A stretch of 64,000 bases of DNA from Oscillospiraceae bacterium (GCA_019424695.1 JAHYZA010000001.1:124001-188000), one strand, 5' to 3'; counted from the first letter of the stretch, positions 1 to 8,687 are shown. Notes: generated by a model not told the origin, from the sequence alone. Translations and numbers: made by a program.

Positions 1-2
1 GC

Positions 3-425
3 GGGGTGGAGGATGTACAGATCTGGGACTGCGATCTGACCAACTCCTTCTCCGGCATCGAGATCAAGACCACGGCCAAGCGCGGCGGCTATGTGCGCGG
101 CGTGACGGTGCGGGACTGCAAGGCACCCCGGGTCATGATCCATGCGGTGCCCTATAACGACGACGGCGAATCCGCCGGGGCGCTGCCGGTACTGGAACAC
201 TTTACTTTTGCGGGCCTTACGCTCACCGGCCGTGCATTGAACGGCAAGCGGGAATGGAAGGATGTCGCCCCGGTGGAACTGGCGGGGTTTGAAGGCCCCG
301 GCGGAACGCTGCGGGATGTCAACTTTGACGGCCTGACCATTACGGCCAAAGCGCCGCGGCTGCCGCTGCAATATTGCGGCGGGGTGACGCTGCGGGGCGT
401 GAACTGTCTGCCCGCACAGCCGTGA
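3..425 (+). CDS. C-terminal part of a GH28-like right-handed beta-helix glycoside hydrolase (5' end outside window)
   Basis: The open frame enters from the left edge, so only about 140 C-terminal residues are visible. They contain GIEIKTTAKRGGYVRGVTV, which resembles the conserved IKT...GGYVRNI strand near the end of polygalacturonase-type (GH28) beta-helix enzymes. Repeated VxVRDCK / LRDVNFDGLTI strands fit beta-helix coils. GH28 enzymes cleave pectic or related galacturonan or rhamnose linkages. The catalytic aspartates would lie upstream and cannot be checked, so the substrate is unknown. The gene ends 38 bp before the next one on the same strand. Another beta-helix sugar-processing enzyme remains possible. 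Confidence 0.7.
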   Translation, partial: GVEDVQIWDCDLTNSFSGIEIKTTAKRGGYVRGVTVRDCKAPRVMIHAVPYNDDGESAGALPVLEHFTFAGLTLTGRALNGKREWKDVAPVELAGFEGPGGTLRDVNFDGLTITAKAPRLPLQYCGGVTLRGVNCLPAQP

Positions 426-463
426 GCACCCACATACAATACCATTGAAGGGGGTATAGGAAG

Positions 464-1021
464 ATGGAACTTTCGGAACTGACCGTGCAGGCGCGCCGCG
501 CCACCGAGGAACTGCTGGACGCGGCCCATCTGGAAAAAGGAGATATTTTTGTGGTGGGCTGCTCCAGCAGCGAGATCACCGGCGGGCGTATCGGACACCA
601 CTCCAGCATGGAGGCAGCCGCCGCTGTGCTGGCGGGGGTGCTGCCGCCGCTGCAGGAGCGGGGCATCTACCTGGCTGCCCAGTGCTGTGAGCATCTGAAC
701 CGTGCCATTGTGCTGGAACGGGAAGCCGCCAAAGCCTGCGGATATCAGATCGTGGCGGCCATTCCCCAGCCCCACGCAGGGGGCAGCTGGGCCACCAACT
801 GCTGGCATACCTTCCGGGATCCCGTCCTGGTGGAGGAAGTCCGCGCTGCGGCCGGTATGGATATCGGCGGCACCCTCATCGGCATGCACCTGCGCCGGGT
901 GGCGGTGCCGGTGCGGCTGAGCCTGGACCATATCGGGCAGGCTATCCTGCTCTGCGCCCGTACCCGGCCGCCGTTCATCGGCGGGGCCCGCGCCGTCTAC
1001 AGTGAGGAGGAAACACGATGA
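464..1021 (+). CDS. UPF0340 / TIGR01440 family protein (YwlG-like)
   Basis: A 185-residue protein matching the UPF0340 family from the start: an N-terminal helix with RRATEELLDAA, then GDIFVVGCSSSEITGGRIG and the later SWATNCWHTFRDPVLVEE and GMHLRRVAVP blocks. The family is widespread in Firmicutes and its biochemical role is not established. Length is normal. The ATG follows GGGGGTATAGGAAG. Its stop overlaps the start of the next gene (ATGA at 1018-1021), so the two are probably translationally coupled. No membrane segment or signal peptide is visible, so it should be cytoplasmic. Confidence 0.85.
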   Translation: MELSELTVQARRATEELLDAAHLEKGDIFVVGCSSSEITGGRIGHHSSMEAAAAVLAGVLPPLQERGIYLAAQCCEHLNRAIVLEREAAKACGYQIVAAIPQPHAGGSWATNCWHTFRDPVLVEEVRAAAGMDIGGTLIGMHLRRVAVPVRLSLDHIGQAILLCARTRPPFIGGARAVYSEEETR

Positions 1022-1740
1022 TCTCCGAAGCACAGAAACAACAGATGGCGGAAGCCGTCGCCCGAATCCGGGAAACCATGGCCGAAGCGGCCCGCAGCGC
1101 TGGACGCGACCCGGCCGAGGTGAAACTCTGCGCCGCCTGCAAGACCCGCACGGTGGAGGAGGTGCGCTACAGCGCCACCCTGCCCATCGACCTGTTCGGG
1201 GAGAACCATGTCCAGGAACTGGTGGAAAAGACCGATGCCGGGGCCTACCACGGCAAGCCGGGGCATTTTATCGGCCATTTGCAGACCAACAAGGTCAACA
1301 AGGTGGTAGGGCGCGCGGCGCTGATCCAAAGCGTGGACAGTACCCGCCTGCTGGACAAGATCGAGTCGGCAGCTGCCCGGCTGGATCTCACCCAGGAGAT
1401 TCTCATCGAGATCAACATCGGCGCCGAGGAGAGCAAGAGCGGCGTCGGGCCCGACGATCTGTGGCCGCTGCTGGAAACTGCCGCCGCCAAGGAACATCTG
1501 CGGGTCCGCGGCCTGATGGCCATCCCGCCCGCCGATGCCGACGATGACCAGACCCGCCGCTTTTTTGCCGAGATGCGGGAACTGCTGGCCAACGCTGCGG
1601 CGCGGGGCTATGAAAACGCGCAGATGGACATTCTCTCCATGGGCATGAGCCACGACTACGCCATGGCCATTGCCGAGGGTGCCACCATTGTCCGGGTGGG
1701 TACGGCCATCTACGGCGCCCGGGACTACAGCAAGAAATAA
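1018..1740 (+). CDS. yggS: YggS/PLPBP family pyridoxal-phosphate homeostasis protein
   Basis: A 240-residue single-domain PLP-binding barrel protein. Family signatures are in order: the PLP lysine in CAACKTRT (K42), GENHVQEL, HFIGHLQTNK, and the phosphate-binding end SMGMSHDYAMAI...TIVRVGTAIYGAR. Family members bind PLP without known enzymatic activity and buffer vitamin B6 and amino-acid pools. In many Firmicutes the gene lies near sepF/ylm division genes, but here it is coupled by ATGA overlap to the UPF0340 gene. A strong terminator follows at 1761-1800. Confidence 0.92.
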   Translation: MISEAQKQQMAEAVARIRETMAEAARSAGRDPAEVKLCAACKTRTVEEVRYSATLPIDLFGENHVQELVEKTDAGAYHGKPGHFIGHLQTNKVNKVVGRAALIQSVDSTRLLDKIESAAARLDLTQEILIEINIGAEESKSGVGPDDLWPLLETAAAKEHLRVRGLMAIPPADADDDQTRRFFAEMRELLANAAARGYENAQMDILSMGMSHDYAMAIAEGATIVRVGTAIYGARDYSKK

Positions 1741-1760
1741 AATTCCCATACAGCTACAGC

Positions 1761-1800
1761 AAAACGCCTGGGCGGAATCACTTCCGCACAGGCGTTTTTT
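1761..1800 (+). terminator. Rho-independent terminator after yggS
   Basis: Arms AAAACGCCTG and CAGGCGTTTT enclose a second inner pair GCGGAA/TTCCGC, followed by a T run. The complementary A run on the left means it may also stop minus-strand transcripts from the ABC operon ending at 1828. Confidence 0.9.
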
Positions 1801-1827
1801 GTTGGCATAGTATGTGTACAGGGGGGA

Positions 1828-2490
1828 TTATTTGACTGCGGCCCGTCCCAGCCAGTGCAGACCCAGACCGGTCAGACCGGCCAGAAGCGCGAACCCGGCG
1901 GCAGCCAGTGCCTGCCAGGGGACCAGAGCGAGCAGGTCCGCCACACCGTGCGCCCATTGGCTCATGGTGGAGGTGGTCAGCATAAACACCAGATAGGCAG
2001 CCCAGAACCCCTTGGCCCCGAACCGCTGCATCAGGCCGCCCAGAAACAGCCCGATCCACAAAGGCAGCAGCAGGACTGCCGGCCAGACCGGCCAGGGCAT
2101 CCACTGCCAGGGCAGCAGGGCGTCTCCGGTCAGGGCACCGCGGGCCAGAGCATCCAGCGTCCCCACCACGAAGGCGATCACGATCTGCAGCGCATTCAGC
2201 CGCAGGCAGTGCAGCAGGATGCCGGCGATCAATCCCCGTCGGGTGACAGGAAAGGCCAGGAACAGCGGAAACTGTACGCTCAGATAGACGATGGCCAGGA
2301 TGGTGTTTACAAGGAAGGTCAGCCCCAGCAAGATCCCCAGTACCAGCAGTGGGGCGTCTTCGGCACTGCCAGTGTGCGCGGCCACAAAACCCAGTATCTC
2401 GCAGAAGACCACCAGAACCGCCACAACGGGCAATACCCATTTGAAATCCTCCCGTGTGTAGCCCAGCACGGAACGTATCGTTCGATTCAT
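1828..2490 (-). CDS. ABC transporter permease-like membrane protein (YtrC/D-type)
   Basis: A 220-residue hydrophobic protein with about six membrane segments (for example VLPVVAVLVVFCEILGFVA near the N-terminus and LLLPLWIGLFLGGLM in the middle). The start ATG follows AAGGAGAAAATGGT. It is the last gene of a four-gene minus-strand unit (regulator, ATPase, two membrane proteins), only 12 bp from the preceding permease. Position and topology, rather than sequence signatures, support a permease half of the ATPase at 3146-4033. Substrate is unknown; YtrA-type systems often respond to cell-envelope antibiotics. Confidence 0.7.
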   Translation of the reverse strand: MNRTIRSVLGYTREDFKWVLPVVAVLVVFCEILGFVAAHTGSAEDAPLLVLGILLGLTFLVNTILAIVYLSVQFPLFLAFPVTRRGLIAGILLHCLRLNALQIVIAFVVGTLDALARGALTGDALLPWQWMPWPVWPAVLLLPLWIGLFLGGLMQRFGAKGFWAAYLVFMLTTSTMSQWAHGVADLLALVPWQALAAAGFALLAGLTGLGLHWLGRAAVK

Positions 2491-2502
2491 ACCATTTTCT
2501 CC

Positions 2503-3144
2503 TTACCCTTGGGTGATGGCCAGCATTTGCAGACGGTGCAGCGTCACACCGGCCGGTACCAGGCTGATGATACCCAGCACGGCGCTGTAGACGTTCAGAA
2601 TCGTGGAGGGGACCAGTTTGGCCACAAACATAAAGACGGTGATCTGCAGATAGACCACTGCCACCACCAGAATGACCAGTACCCGTTTCCAGATGGCCAG
2701 GGAACTGAAAGAGAGGGTCCCCATCCACAGCAGGGTGCCGCACAAAAGGAACTTCAGCCCCAGCCCCTGCAGCGGAAACGCGCCCAGTTGCAGGAAAAAC
2801 GGGTTGCTCTCCAGGGAAAACAGGCGGGTGGTGAAGGTGCTGCAGAGAAAATCCAGTACCATGCACAGCAGCGGCAGCAGCACCCAGAAAACCAGCACGG
2901 CACCCCGCAGGGCGCGGCGGGTGGCTCCGAAACCCAGGGCCAGCGGAGCATAGGCGCTGATGGCCTGGGCGGCACAGATGCCGAGTATGATGTCATACAG
3001 GATAAAGAACCCCTGCAGATAGGTCAGGAAGAAGGCACCGCCGTCGGTGAGCAGAGTCAGAAGAAGCAGCACCAGGTAAAACAGTGTCAGCGTTCCGATG
3101 ATGACCAGCGCAGGTTTCAGCAGGAACCACAGGGTTTTTGCCAT
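2503..3144 (-). CDS. ABC transporter permease-like membrane protein
   Basis: A 213-residue protein with about six membrane helices, beginning MAKTLWFLLKP and LVIIGTLTLFYLVLLLLTLL. I chose the ATG ending at 3144 because GGGAGGGG lies 7 nt upstream. A longer frame to 3183 would run into the ATPase gene. Only one base separates it from the stop of the ATPase gene, so translation is probably coupled. The residues ALGFGATRRALRGAVL resemble a cytoplasmic loop common in small ABC-2-type permeases. It probably forms the membrane part of the exporter with the 1828-2490 product. Confidence 0.72.
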   Translation of the reverse strand: MAKTLWFLLKPALVIIGTLTLFYLVLLLLTLLTDGGAFFLTYLQGFFILYDIILGICAAQAISAYAPLALGFGATRRALRGAVLVFWVLLPLLCMVLDFLCSTFTTRLFSLESNPFFLQLGAFPLQGLGLKFLLCGTLLWMGTLSFSSLAIWKRVLVILVVAVVYLQITVFMFVAKLVPSTILNVYSAVLGIISLVPAGVTLHRLQMLAITQG

Positions 3145-3145
3145 C

Positions 3146-4033
3146 TCAGATCCCCTCCCGTTCGTGTCCGCAGAGAGCCACAAAGATTTTCTGCAGTGTC
3201 AGGGCGTCACAGTCCACATCCAGGCCGCGGGAGACCATGACTTCCACCGGGGCGCGCACGGTGCACATCGTCTGGCGGCCCAGCGTTTCGGTGCGCAGCA
3301 CTTCGTATCCCGCGCAGGCGGCGTTCACCGCGTCATCCCGGCCCGACACCGCACAGAACTGTGCCAGCAGCCCGTCGGTCTCGCTGTTTTCGATCAGGCG
3401 CCCCTCTTTCAGAATCAGCACCCGCTCAAAGACGGTGGCGGCCTCCTCCAGAATGTGGGTGGAGATCACAAAGGTGCGCCCGGTGGCGGCGTAGTCCTCC
3501 AGCAGCAGGCGGTAAAAATCCTCCCGCGCCACGATGTCCAGCCCCGCCACCGGTTCGTCCATCATGGTGACGGGGGCCCGGCTGGCCAGCGCAAGCACAA
3601 TGGTTACCGCACTCATCATGCCTTTGGACAGCGCACTGATGCGCTTTTTCTCATCCAGGCCAAATTGTTTCGTCAGCCGGTGGGCGTAATCCTCATCCCA
3701 GTGGGGATAGAACAGCCGCCCGGCCTTTAGGTAATCCCGCACCCGCAGGCTGTTGACACTGGCCCCCAGCTTGCCCGAAAGTTCCCGGCTGAAACACAGG
3801 TCCGCCAGCGCATTTTCGTTCTCCCACACCGGTTCGCCGCCGTAGGTCACCCGTCCCTCGTCCGGCGGCAGCTGGGCCGTCAGGGCTGAAAGCAGGGTGG
3901 TCTTGCCCGCGCCGTTGCGGCCGATCAGCCCGTAAATGTGCCCGGGTTCCAGCGTCAGGTCCACGTGGTCCAGCGCCTTCACCTTGCCGTAGGTCTTGCA
4001 CAGCCCCTCGGCCCGTAAAGATTTCCCATCCAT
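3146..4033 (-). CDS. ABC transporter ATP-binding protein (YtrB-like)
   Basis: A 295-residue ATPase with Walker A GRNGAGKTT near residue 40, a degenerate signature region LSKGMMS, Walker B VTMMDEPVAGLD and the switch histidine in VISTHILEE. After the roughly 220-residue nucleotide-binding domain there is a 70-residue C-terminal extension of unknown function. It starts 3 bp after the GntR regulator stop and ends 1 bp before the first permease. This arrangement matches GntR-controlled ytr-type exporters. Those respond to peptidoglycan-targeting drugs in Bacillus; the substrate here is not visible. Confidence 0.9.
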   Translation of the reverse strand: MDGKSLRAEGLCKTYGKVKALDHVDLTLEPGHIYGLIGRNGAGKTTLLSALTAQLPPDEGRVTYGGEPVWENENALADLCFSRELSGKLGASVNSLRVRDYLKAGRLFYPHWDEDYAHRLTKQFGLDEKKRISALSKGMMSAVTIVLALASRAPVTMMDEPVAGLDIVAREDFYRLLLEDYAATGRTFVISTHILEEAATVFERVLILKEGRLIENSETDGLLAQFCAVSGRDDAVNAACAGYEVLRTETLGRQTMCTVRAPVEVMVSRGLDVDCDALTLQKIFVALCGHEREGI

Positions 4034-4036
4034 CCG

Positions 4037-4444
4037 TCATTCCTCCTGTTGGCAGGCGGCTGCCAGCATCGCCTGCAGTTCTCCGGCCGTCAGTCCCAGT
4101 TTGCGGGCTTCGGCCACCATCGGTTTCACATACTGTTCCAGAAATTCGTCTCGCCGCTTGGCGCGGATGCGTGCCACTGCACCCTCCGCCACAAACATAC
4201 CGATGCCGCGGCGTTTGTACAAAATGCCTTCCTCCACCAGCAGATTCAGTCCCTTGGCGCCGGTGGCGGGATTGATGCACAACGTCCGCGCCAGTTCATT
4301 GGTGCTGGGCACCTGCGTCTCTTCGGGGTAGATGCCGCGCAGAATCCCGTCCTCCAGCATTTTGGCGATCTGCAGGTAGATCGAAGTGTGGTCGTTCAAT
4401 ACAGGGGGCAAACGCTCACCGCCTTTCCTGGTTTGCTGGTTCAT
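4037..4444 (-). CDS. GntR-family transcriptional regulator, YtrA subfamily
   Basis: A 135-residue protein with an N-terminal winged helix (SIYLQIAKMLEDGILRGIY, then TQVPSTNELARTLCINPAT, then LLVEEGILYKRRGIGMFV) and a short helical dimerisation tail, the architecture of YtrA-type repressors. It heads the ABC operon and probably autoregulates it through the inverted repeat at 4444-4455. The start is uncertain. The ATG at 4444 has no Shine-Dalgarno and lies only about 15 bp from the -10 box. A TTG at 4411 has AGGAAAGG upstream and begins just before the conserved domain. Confidence 0.88.
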   Translation of the reverse strand: MNQQTRKGGERLPPVLNDHTSIYLQIAKMLEDGILRGIYPEETQVPSTNELARTLCINPATGAKGLNLLVEEGILYKRRGIGMFVAEGAVARIRAKRRDEFLEQYVKPMVAEARKLGLTAGELQAMLAAACQQEE

Positions 4445-4455
4445 TACTTGTGTAA
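4444..4455 (-). promoter_or_regulatory. Candidate GntR (YtrA-type) operator
   Basis: A perfect inverted repeat TTAC-N4-GTAA sits immediately downstream of the -10 box of the regulator promoter, where a bound repressor would block initiation. Assignment to this regulator is inference. Confidence 0.4.
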
Positions 4456-4458
4456 CTA

Positions 4459-4487
4459 ACTATAGCACCTGCGGGGGCGCTTGTCAA
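4459..4487 (-). promoter_or_regulatory. Promoter of the GntR-ABC operon
   Basis: On the minus strand TTGACA is followed after 17 bp by TATAGT, a near-consensus sigma-70-type promoter directed at the regulator gene. Confidence 0.75.
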
Positions 4488-4523
4488 TCCTTTGGGCAAA
4501 AAAACCATGAGAGCACTCTCTAC

Positions 4524-4552
4524 TTGCAAACCTTTTGTGGAACTGGTACAAT
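4524..4552 (+). promoter_or_regulatory. Promoter of the pullulanase gene
   Basis: TTGCAA, 17 bp spacer, TACAAT, ending 41 bp before the pullulanase ATG. It is divergent from the GntR promoter. Confidence 0.7.
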
Positions 4553-4593
4553 AAAACTATGCTTTTGTGTTTTCTTCAAAGGGGAGATCAACC

Positions 4594-6522
4594 ATGAATT
4601 GGCAGCAAGCCTGCGAACTGCCGTATTATGGCGGTGCAGATCTGGGGGCGAACTGGACCCCCGCACAAACGATTTTCAAATTGTGGGCGCCCACAGCATC
4701 CGGGGTGGACCTGCAGCTCTATGCTACCGGGACCGATGCGGAACCCGATGCCGCCCGGCTGGCGGTGCATCCGATGCAGCCGGCGGGGGATGGCGTGTGG
4801 TCCGTCACGGTGCCGGGCGACCTGAACGGGGTATATTATCTGTATCAGCTCCAATTTCCGGACGGCCACGGAGCCTCGGTGGTGGACCCTTACGCCCGTG
4901 CGGCTGGCGCCAACGGGCAGCGGGGCATGGTGCTGGACCTGGCGTCGGCTGCTCCCGAGGGCTGGCAGCAGGATGTCCGCCCGGAGATTCCGGTGGCGGC
5001 CCGCAGCGTGTGGGAAGTGCATGTGGCGGATTTTTCCGCCGACGAGCACAGCGGTGTGCCGGAGGCTTGGCGCGGGAAGTATCTGGGCTTTGTGCCCGAC
5101 GATACCACGCTGGATGGGGACGGGGAACATCCCACCTGCCTGAACTACCTCAAACAGCTGGGGATCACCTATGTGCAGCTGCAGCCCATTTTTGATTACG
5201 CCACGGTGGATGAGATAAAACCCGGCGGCTACAACTGGGGCTATGACCCGCTGAACTACAATGTGCCGGAAGGCTCTTACGCCACCGACGCCTTCCATGG
5301 CGCGGTCCGTGTAAGGGAGTGCCGCGCCATGGTCCAGGCTTTGCACCGGGCGGGGCTGGGGGTGGTGATGGATGTTGTCTATAACCATACCTACCACACC
5401 GACAGCTGGCTGGAACGCACGGTGCCCGGTTACTGGAACCGACGCTGGGCCAACGGCAATATGACCAATGGTTCCGGATGCGGGGGTGACCTGGCCAGTG
5501 AGCGCCCGATGGTGCGCAAGTATCTGGTGGATTCGGTGCTCTATTGGGCCAGAGAATACCACATCGACGGTTTTCGGTTTGACCTGATGGCGCTGGAGGA
5601 TGTGGACACGATGAACGCCATCCGGGCGGCGCTGGATGAACTGCCCGGCGGGCAGAATATCCTGATGTACGGCGAACCCTGGACGGGCGGCGGTACCAAT
5701 GTGGAGGGCGGCGCCCGGCCCAGCGACAAGCGGGCACTGGATGCCCTCAGCGACCGGATCGGATTCTTCTGTGATGATACACGGGATGCAGTCAAAGGCA
5801 ACGTGTTTGACGCTGCCAATGCCGGGTATGTCAACGGTGCGCCCCAGTGCGGCTACGATGTGCTGCATGCAGTGGGAGCCTGGCGCAATGGCGCCCGCGG
5901 TTTTCAGCCCCGCCAGGCCATGCAGGTGGTGCAGTATGTTTCGGCCCACGATAACTTTACCCTGTGGGATAAGCTGGCGGCGGTGGCACGGCGCCAGGAC
6001 TATGATGCCGCGGACGGTGAACTGCTGGCCCAGAACCGGATGGCGGCGGGCATCTGCCTGACCTGCCAGGGAATGCCGTTTTTTCAGGCCGGTGAGGAAT
6101 TCGGCCGCACCAAGTACGGGGACCCCAACACATACCAGGGCCCTTTGTCCACCAACCGGCTGGACTGGCAGCGGGCCTACCGCCCGGAATTTGCGGCGCT
6201 GACGTCCTTCTACCGGGGGATGCTGGCCATCCGCAAGGCATACCCGCGGCTGGCCGGCGCCTGCGGCGAACCGGAGCCGTTCCTGCTGGCGCTGCCGGGG
6301 TGGATGATCGGCTTCGTGCCGGAAACCGAGGGCAACGACCGGGTGGGACAGCTGGTCGTTTACTATAACCCCGAGCGCACCCGCCAATGGGTCCCCCTGC
6401 CGATGGGAACCTGGCGCCGTCTGTGCGACGGTGCCCATGCCGGGACCACGCCGTTTGGTCCGCTCTGCCGGGATGCGCTGGAACTGGAACCGCGCAGCGT
6501 GACGGTGCTGGTCACGGAGTAA
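4594..6522 (+). CDS. pulA: Type I pullulanase (GH13 debranching enzyme)
   Basis: A 642-residue enzyme that hydrolyses alpha-1,6 branches of pullulan, limit dextrin or glycogen. The N-terminal 110 residues (FKLWAPTASGVDLQLY) are a CBM48-type domain. The type I marker YNWGYDP is present. GH13 regions follow: DVVYNHTY, GFRFDLM (nucleophile D330), YGEPW (acid/base E361) and SAHDN (D453). There is no signal peptide, so it acts in the cytoplasm on glycogen or imported maltodextrin. The start was set at the ATG preceded by GGGGAG; an upstream in-frame codon at 4567 has no ribosome site. It has its own promoter and terminator. Confidence 0.93.
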   Translation: MNWQQACELPYYGGADLGANWTPAQTIFKLWAPTASGVDLQLYATGTDAEPDAARLAVHPMQPAGDGVWSVTVPGDLNGVYYLYQLQFPDGHGASVVDPYARAAGANGQRGMVLDLASAAPEGWQQDVRPEIPVAARSVWEVHVADFSADEHSGVPEAWRGKYLGFVPDDTTLDGDGEHPTCLNYLKQLGITYVQLQPIFDYATVDEIKPGGYNWGYDPLNYNVPEGSYATDAFHGAVRVRECRAMVQALHRAGLGVVMDVVYNHTYHTDSWLERTVPGYWNRRWANGNMTNGSGCGGDLASERPMVRKYLVDSVLYWAREYHIDGFRFDLMALEDVDTMNAIRAALDELPGGQNILMYGEPWTGGGTNVEGGARPSDKRALDALSDRIGFFCDDTRDAVKGNVFDAANAGYVNGAPQCGYDVLHAVGAWRNGARGFQPRQAMQVVQYVSAHDNFTLWDKLAAVARRQDYDAADGELLAQNRMAAGICLTCQGMPFFQAGEEFGRTKYGDPNTYQGPLSTNRLDWQRAYRPEFAALTSFYRGMLAIRKAYPRLAGACGEPEPFLLALPGWMIGFVPETEGNDRVGQLVVYYNPERTRQWVPLPMGTWRRLCDGAHAGTTPFGPLCRDALELEPRSVTVLVTE

Positions 6523-6571
6523 ACCGGGTGGTGTGTGCGGTGTTTCACCATTAAAAATCAGGCTATAAGGA

Positions 6572-6611
6572 ATCGCCCCGGATGCACAGGCATCCGGGGC
6601 GATGATTTTAT
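6572..6611 (+). terminator. Terminator after pulA
   Basis: A perfect 14-bp stem (ATCGCCCCGGATGC paired with its complement) with a 4-nt loop, followed by GATTTTAT. It lies between the convergent pulA and acyltransferase genes. Confidence 0.8.
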
Positions 6612-6622
6612 CGGTATACGGT

Positions 6623-7630
6623 TCAGGCCGCCCGTTTGAGCAGCCTGCCAAGGGGGGCGGCTACCGCCGTCAGTACGGCGGCCAGGATAAAGGTGACAAG
6701 CAGAAAGACCGGGAACCAGACTGGCAGCGGCAGCCCCAGTCGTTGAGCGGCGGGCAGCAGCACCAGCGTCAAAAATACATGGTGAACCAGGTAGGCGCCG
6801 TAGGACCAGGCGGCGGGGCGGCGCAGCGCACCCCAGCATTGTGGGGGCAGCTTTTGCCCCAGGGCATACACCACCCAGAACAGTGCGGCGGAGAGTACCA
6901 GCAGCACGGCGAGCCGCGGTATGGCAGGTACCCACAGCAGGGGCACCGCGACCAGGCACCACAGACAACGGGGCAGGGGAATACGGTTCTCTGCCAGTAG
7001 CGTGCCGAACCAGACGCCCAGGGCAAAGGCCGGCAGGCGGCCCAGCACCGTGTGCCCGGCCTCCAGCGGAGCGGGGCAGGCCAGCGGCCATACCAGCTGC
7101 AGCGCCAGCATCCCCACAAAGAGGACCCGCCGGCGCCGCCGGGTGTCCATACACCAAAGCAAAACCGGAAACAGCAGATACAGCAGCAGGATCACGCCGA
7201 GGAACCATTCCCCGATTTTGTAAAAGGTTTGGGTCACCGGCGCCAGATAGCCGTCCAGCCCCAGAATGGAAAAAATCACCCGCCAGCGGGGGATGTCGGC
7301 ATTGTTGCCGTGAAGCACCTCCCCATACAGGAACAGCGCGGCAAAGCCCAGCCAGAAGGCGGGGTACATCGCCGCGGCCCGGCCCACCAGGTAGGGCCGC
7401 CAGCGGAACCGTCTCCGCCATTGCAGACACAGTGCCGCCCCCGACAGAAGAAAGAACCACGCCAGCCCCACTTCCACCCAGTAGGCCATGCCGCGGCCGA
7501 TCAGGGCGGTGGGCACCGCGAAGCCCAGGCGGGCGGCTTCGATGCAGAAGTGGTAGCACAGTACCGGCAGCAGGGCGGCCAGACGGATCACATCCAGGCC
7601 GGGGCGGTAGTGGGCGGGAGTTTTGACCAT
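6623..7630 (-). CDS. Acyltransferase family 3 membrane protein
   Basis: A 335-residue protein with about ten membrane helices. The N-terminus GLDVIRLAALLPVLCYHF and the segment FFLLSGAALCLQW match the start of acyltransferase-3 (OafA/WecH-type) proteins, which move acetyl or other acyl groups onto surface sugars. The ATG ending at 7630 directly precedes MVKTPAHYRPGLD; longer frames would overlap the upstream BrkB-type gene. It lies 20 bp downstream of that gene on the same strand. The acceptor is unknown. An O-acetylated surface polysaccharide is plausible, given the polysaccharide genes elsewhere in the window. Confidence 0.82.
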   Translation of the reverse strand: MVKTPAHYRPGLDVIRLAALLPVLCYHFCIEAARLGFAVPTALIGRGMAYWVEVGLAWFFLLSGAALCLQWRRRFRWRPYLVGRAAAMYPAFWLGFAALFLYGEVLHGNNADIPRWRVIFSILGLDGYLAPVTQTFYKIGEWFLGVILLLYLLFPVLLWCMDTRRRRRVLFVGMLALQLVWPLACPAPLEAGHTVLGRLPAFALGVWFGTLLAENRIPLPRCLWCLVAVPLLWVPAIPRLAVLLVLSAALFWVVYALGQKLPPQCWGALRRPAAWSYGAYLVHHVFLTLVLLPAAQRLGLPLPVWFPVFLLVTFILAAVLTAVAAPLGRLLKRAA

Positions 7631-7650
7631 GGTATTCACGTCCTCAAGAA

Positions 7651-8496
7651 TCAGGAAATTCTGCGATGCAGCGCCGCATTGAGGGCGGCGCCCAGGAACA
7701 GCAGATTGATGATGATGTCCAGCCACAGGATCATCAGGATGATGGCGGTCAGCGAACCGTAAATATAGGAAAGTTTCCAGAAATGCACGATATAAAACGA
7801 GAAAATGTGGGAAAACAGGACCCAGCCCACAGTGGTGAAAAGGGTGCCCGGCAGCTGGCGGCGCAGCGGGCGTTTGCCGCCCGGCACATAGGTGTAGATC
7901 AGCAGGATCAGCACGAACAGCACCGGAATGGCAATGAGGTCACTGAAACTGATCCAGTGGCGGAACCATTCGAGGATCCAGCGCCACCGGGCATTGGCAG
8001 CCAGCAGCTCGCTCAGGGGACGAAAGATGGAACTCAGTCCCTGCAGCAGCAGGACGGCCAGCAGCAGACCCTCAAAGAAAACGGTATACAAGATCGCCAG
8101 CAAACGGTCGTATACCGTGAACCGGGCCCCCGGCGTCAGCCGCTGCAGCCCTTTCTGCACGGCAAACATGCCGCTGGAGGCGGAGTACAGCATGGTGACG
8201 GCGGCAAAGGAGGCCACAAAGGTAGTGGACTGGGTGCTCAGGTTGTTCAGCACATCCAGCACGGTGTCCTGGATTTCGGGCACCTGGGGCAAAAACTGGT
8301 TGAGCAGGTCTGCCAGGTCCGTCACGGAATATCCGGGCAGGTGGTTCACGATGACCAGTACCCACATCAGCAGCGGAAAGGAGGCTGTCAGCAAAAACAG
8401 GGTGGCGCACCCCGCAAAAATCGGCAGGTTTTGGCCCAAAAATGGTCCCAGGACCGCAAAAGTCATCTCTTTTGCGCGTTCCATCGTTTGTCTCAT
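7651..8496 (-). CDS. YihY/virulence factor BrkB family membrane protein
   Basis: A 281-residue inner-membrane protein with about six helices, including LPIFAGCATLFLLTASFPLLMW at the N-terminus and a C-terminal YIYGSLTAIILMILWLDIIINLLFLGAALN block that is typical of the YihY/BrkB family (once misnamed RNase BN). The family function is unsettled. The ATG was chosen because AAAGGAGG lies 11 nt upstream and the first residues MRQTMERAKEM form the usual amphipathic lead. Its own promoter lies at 8546-8574. The acyltransferase gene follows in the same direction. Confidence 0.88.
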   Translation of the reverse strand: MRQTMERAKEMTFAVLGPFLGQNLPIFAGCATLFLLTASFPLLMWVLVIVNHLPGYSVTDLADLLNQFLPQVPEIQDTVLDVLNNLSTQSTTFVASFAAVTMLYSASSGMFAVQKGLQRLTPGARFTVYDRLLAILYTVFFEGLLLAVLLLQGLSSIFRPLSELLAANARWRWILEWFRHWISFSDLIAIPVLFVLILLIYTYVPGGKRPLRRQLPGTLFTTVGWVLFSHIFSFYIVHFWKLSYIYGSLTAIILMILWLDIIINLLFLGAALNAALHRRIS

Positions 8497-8545
8497 GCGG
8501 GGGGATTCCTCCTTTCCGCCGGCTGGTGCAGGCAATATATACTCC

Positions 8546-8574
8546 ATTATAATATGGGCTGCCGCCGAAATCAA
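8546..8574 (-). promoter_or_regulatory. Promoter of the YihY/BrkB gene
   Basis: Minus-strand TTGATT, 17 bp spacer, TATAAT, about 50 bp upstream of the chosen ATG. Confidence 0.7.
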
Positions 8575-8616
8575 CGCCGACGGATAAATCGGGAGCCGGA
8601 CAGGCTGGATTGGGTC

Positions 8617-8645
8617 TTGCCAAAGGTGTCAAAAAGCAATATAGT
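8617..8645 (+). promoter_or_regulatory. Promoter of the YczE/YitT-like gene
   Basis: TTGCCA, 17 bp spacer, TATAGT, 42 bp before the ATG at 8688; divergent from the BrkB promoter. Confidence 0.65.
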
Positions 8646-8687
8646 TACGGATGGTAACAAATCTGATTGAATAAAGGAGACTTTTGC

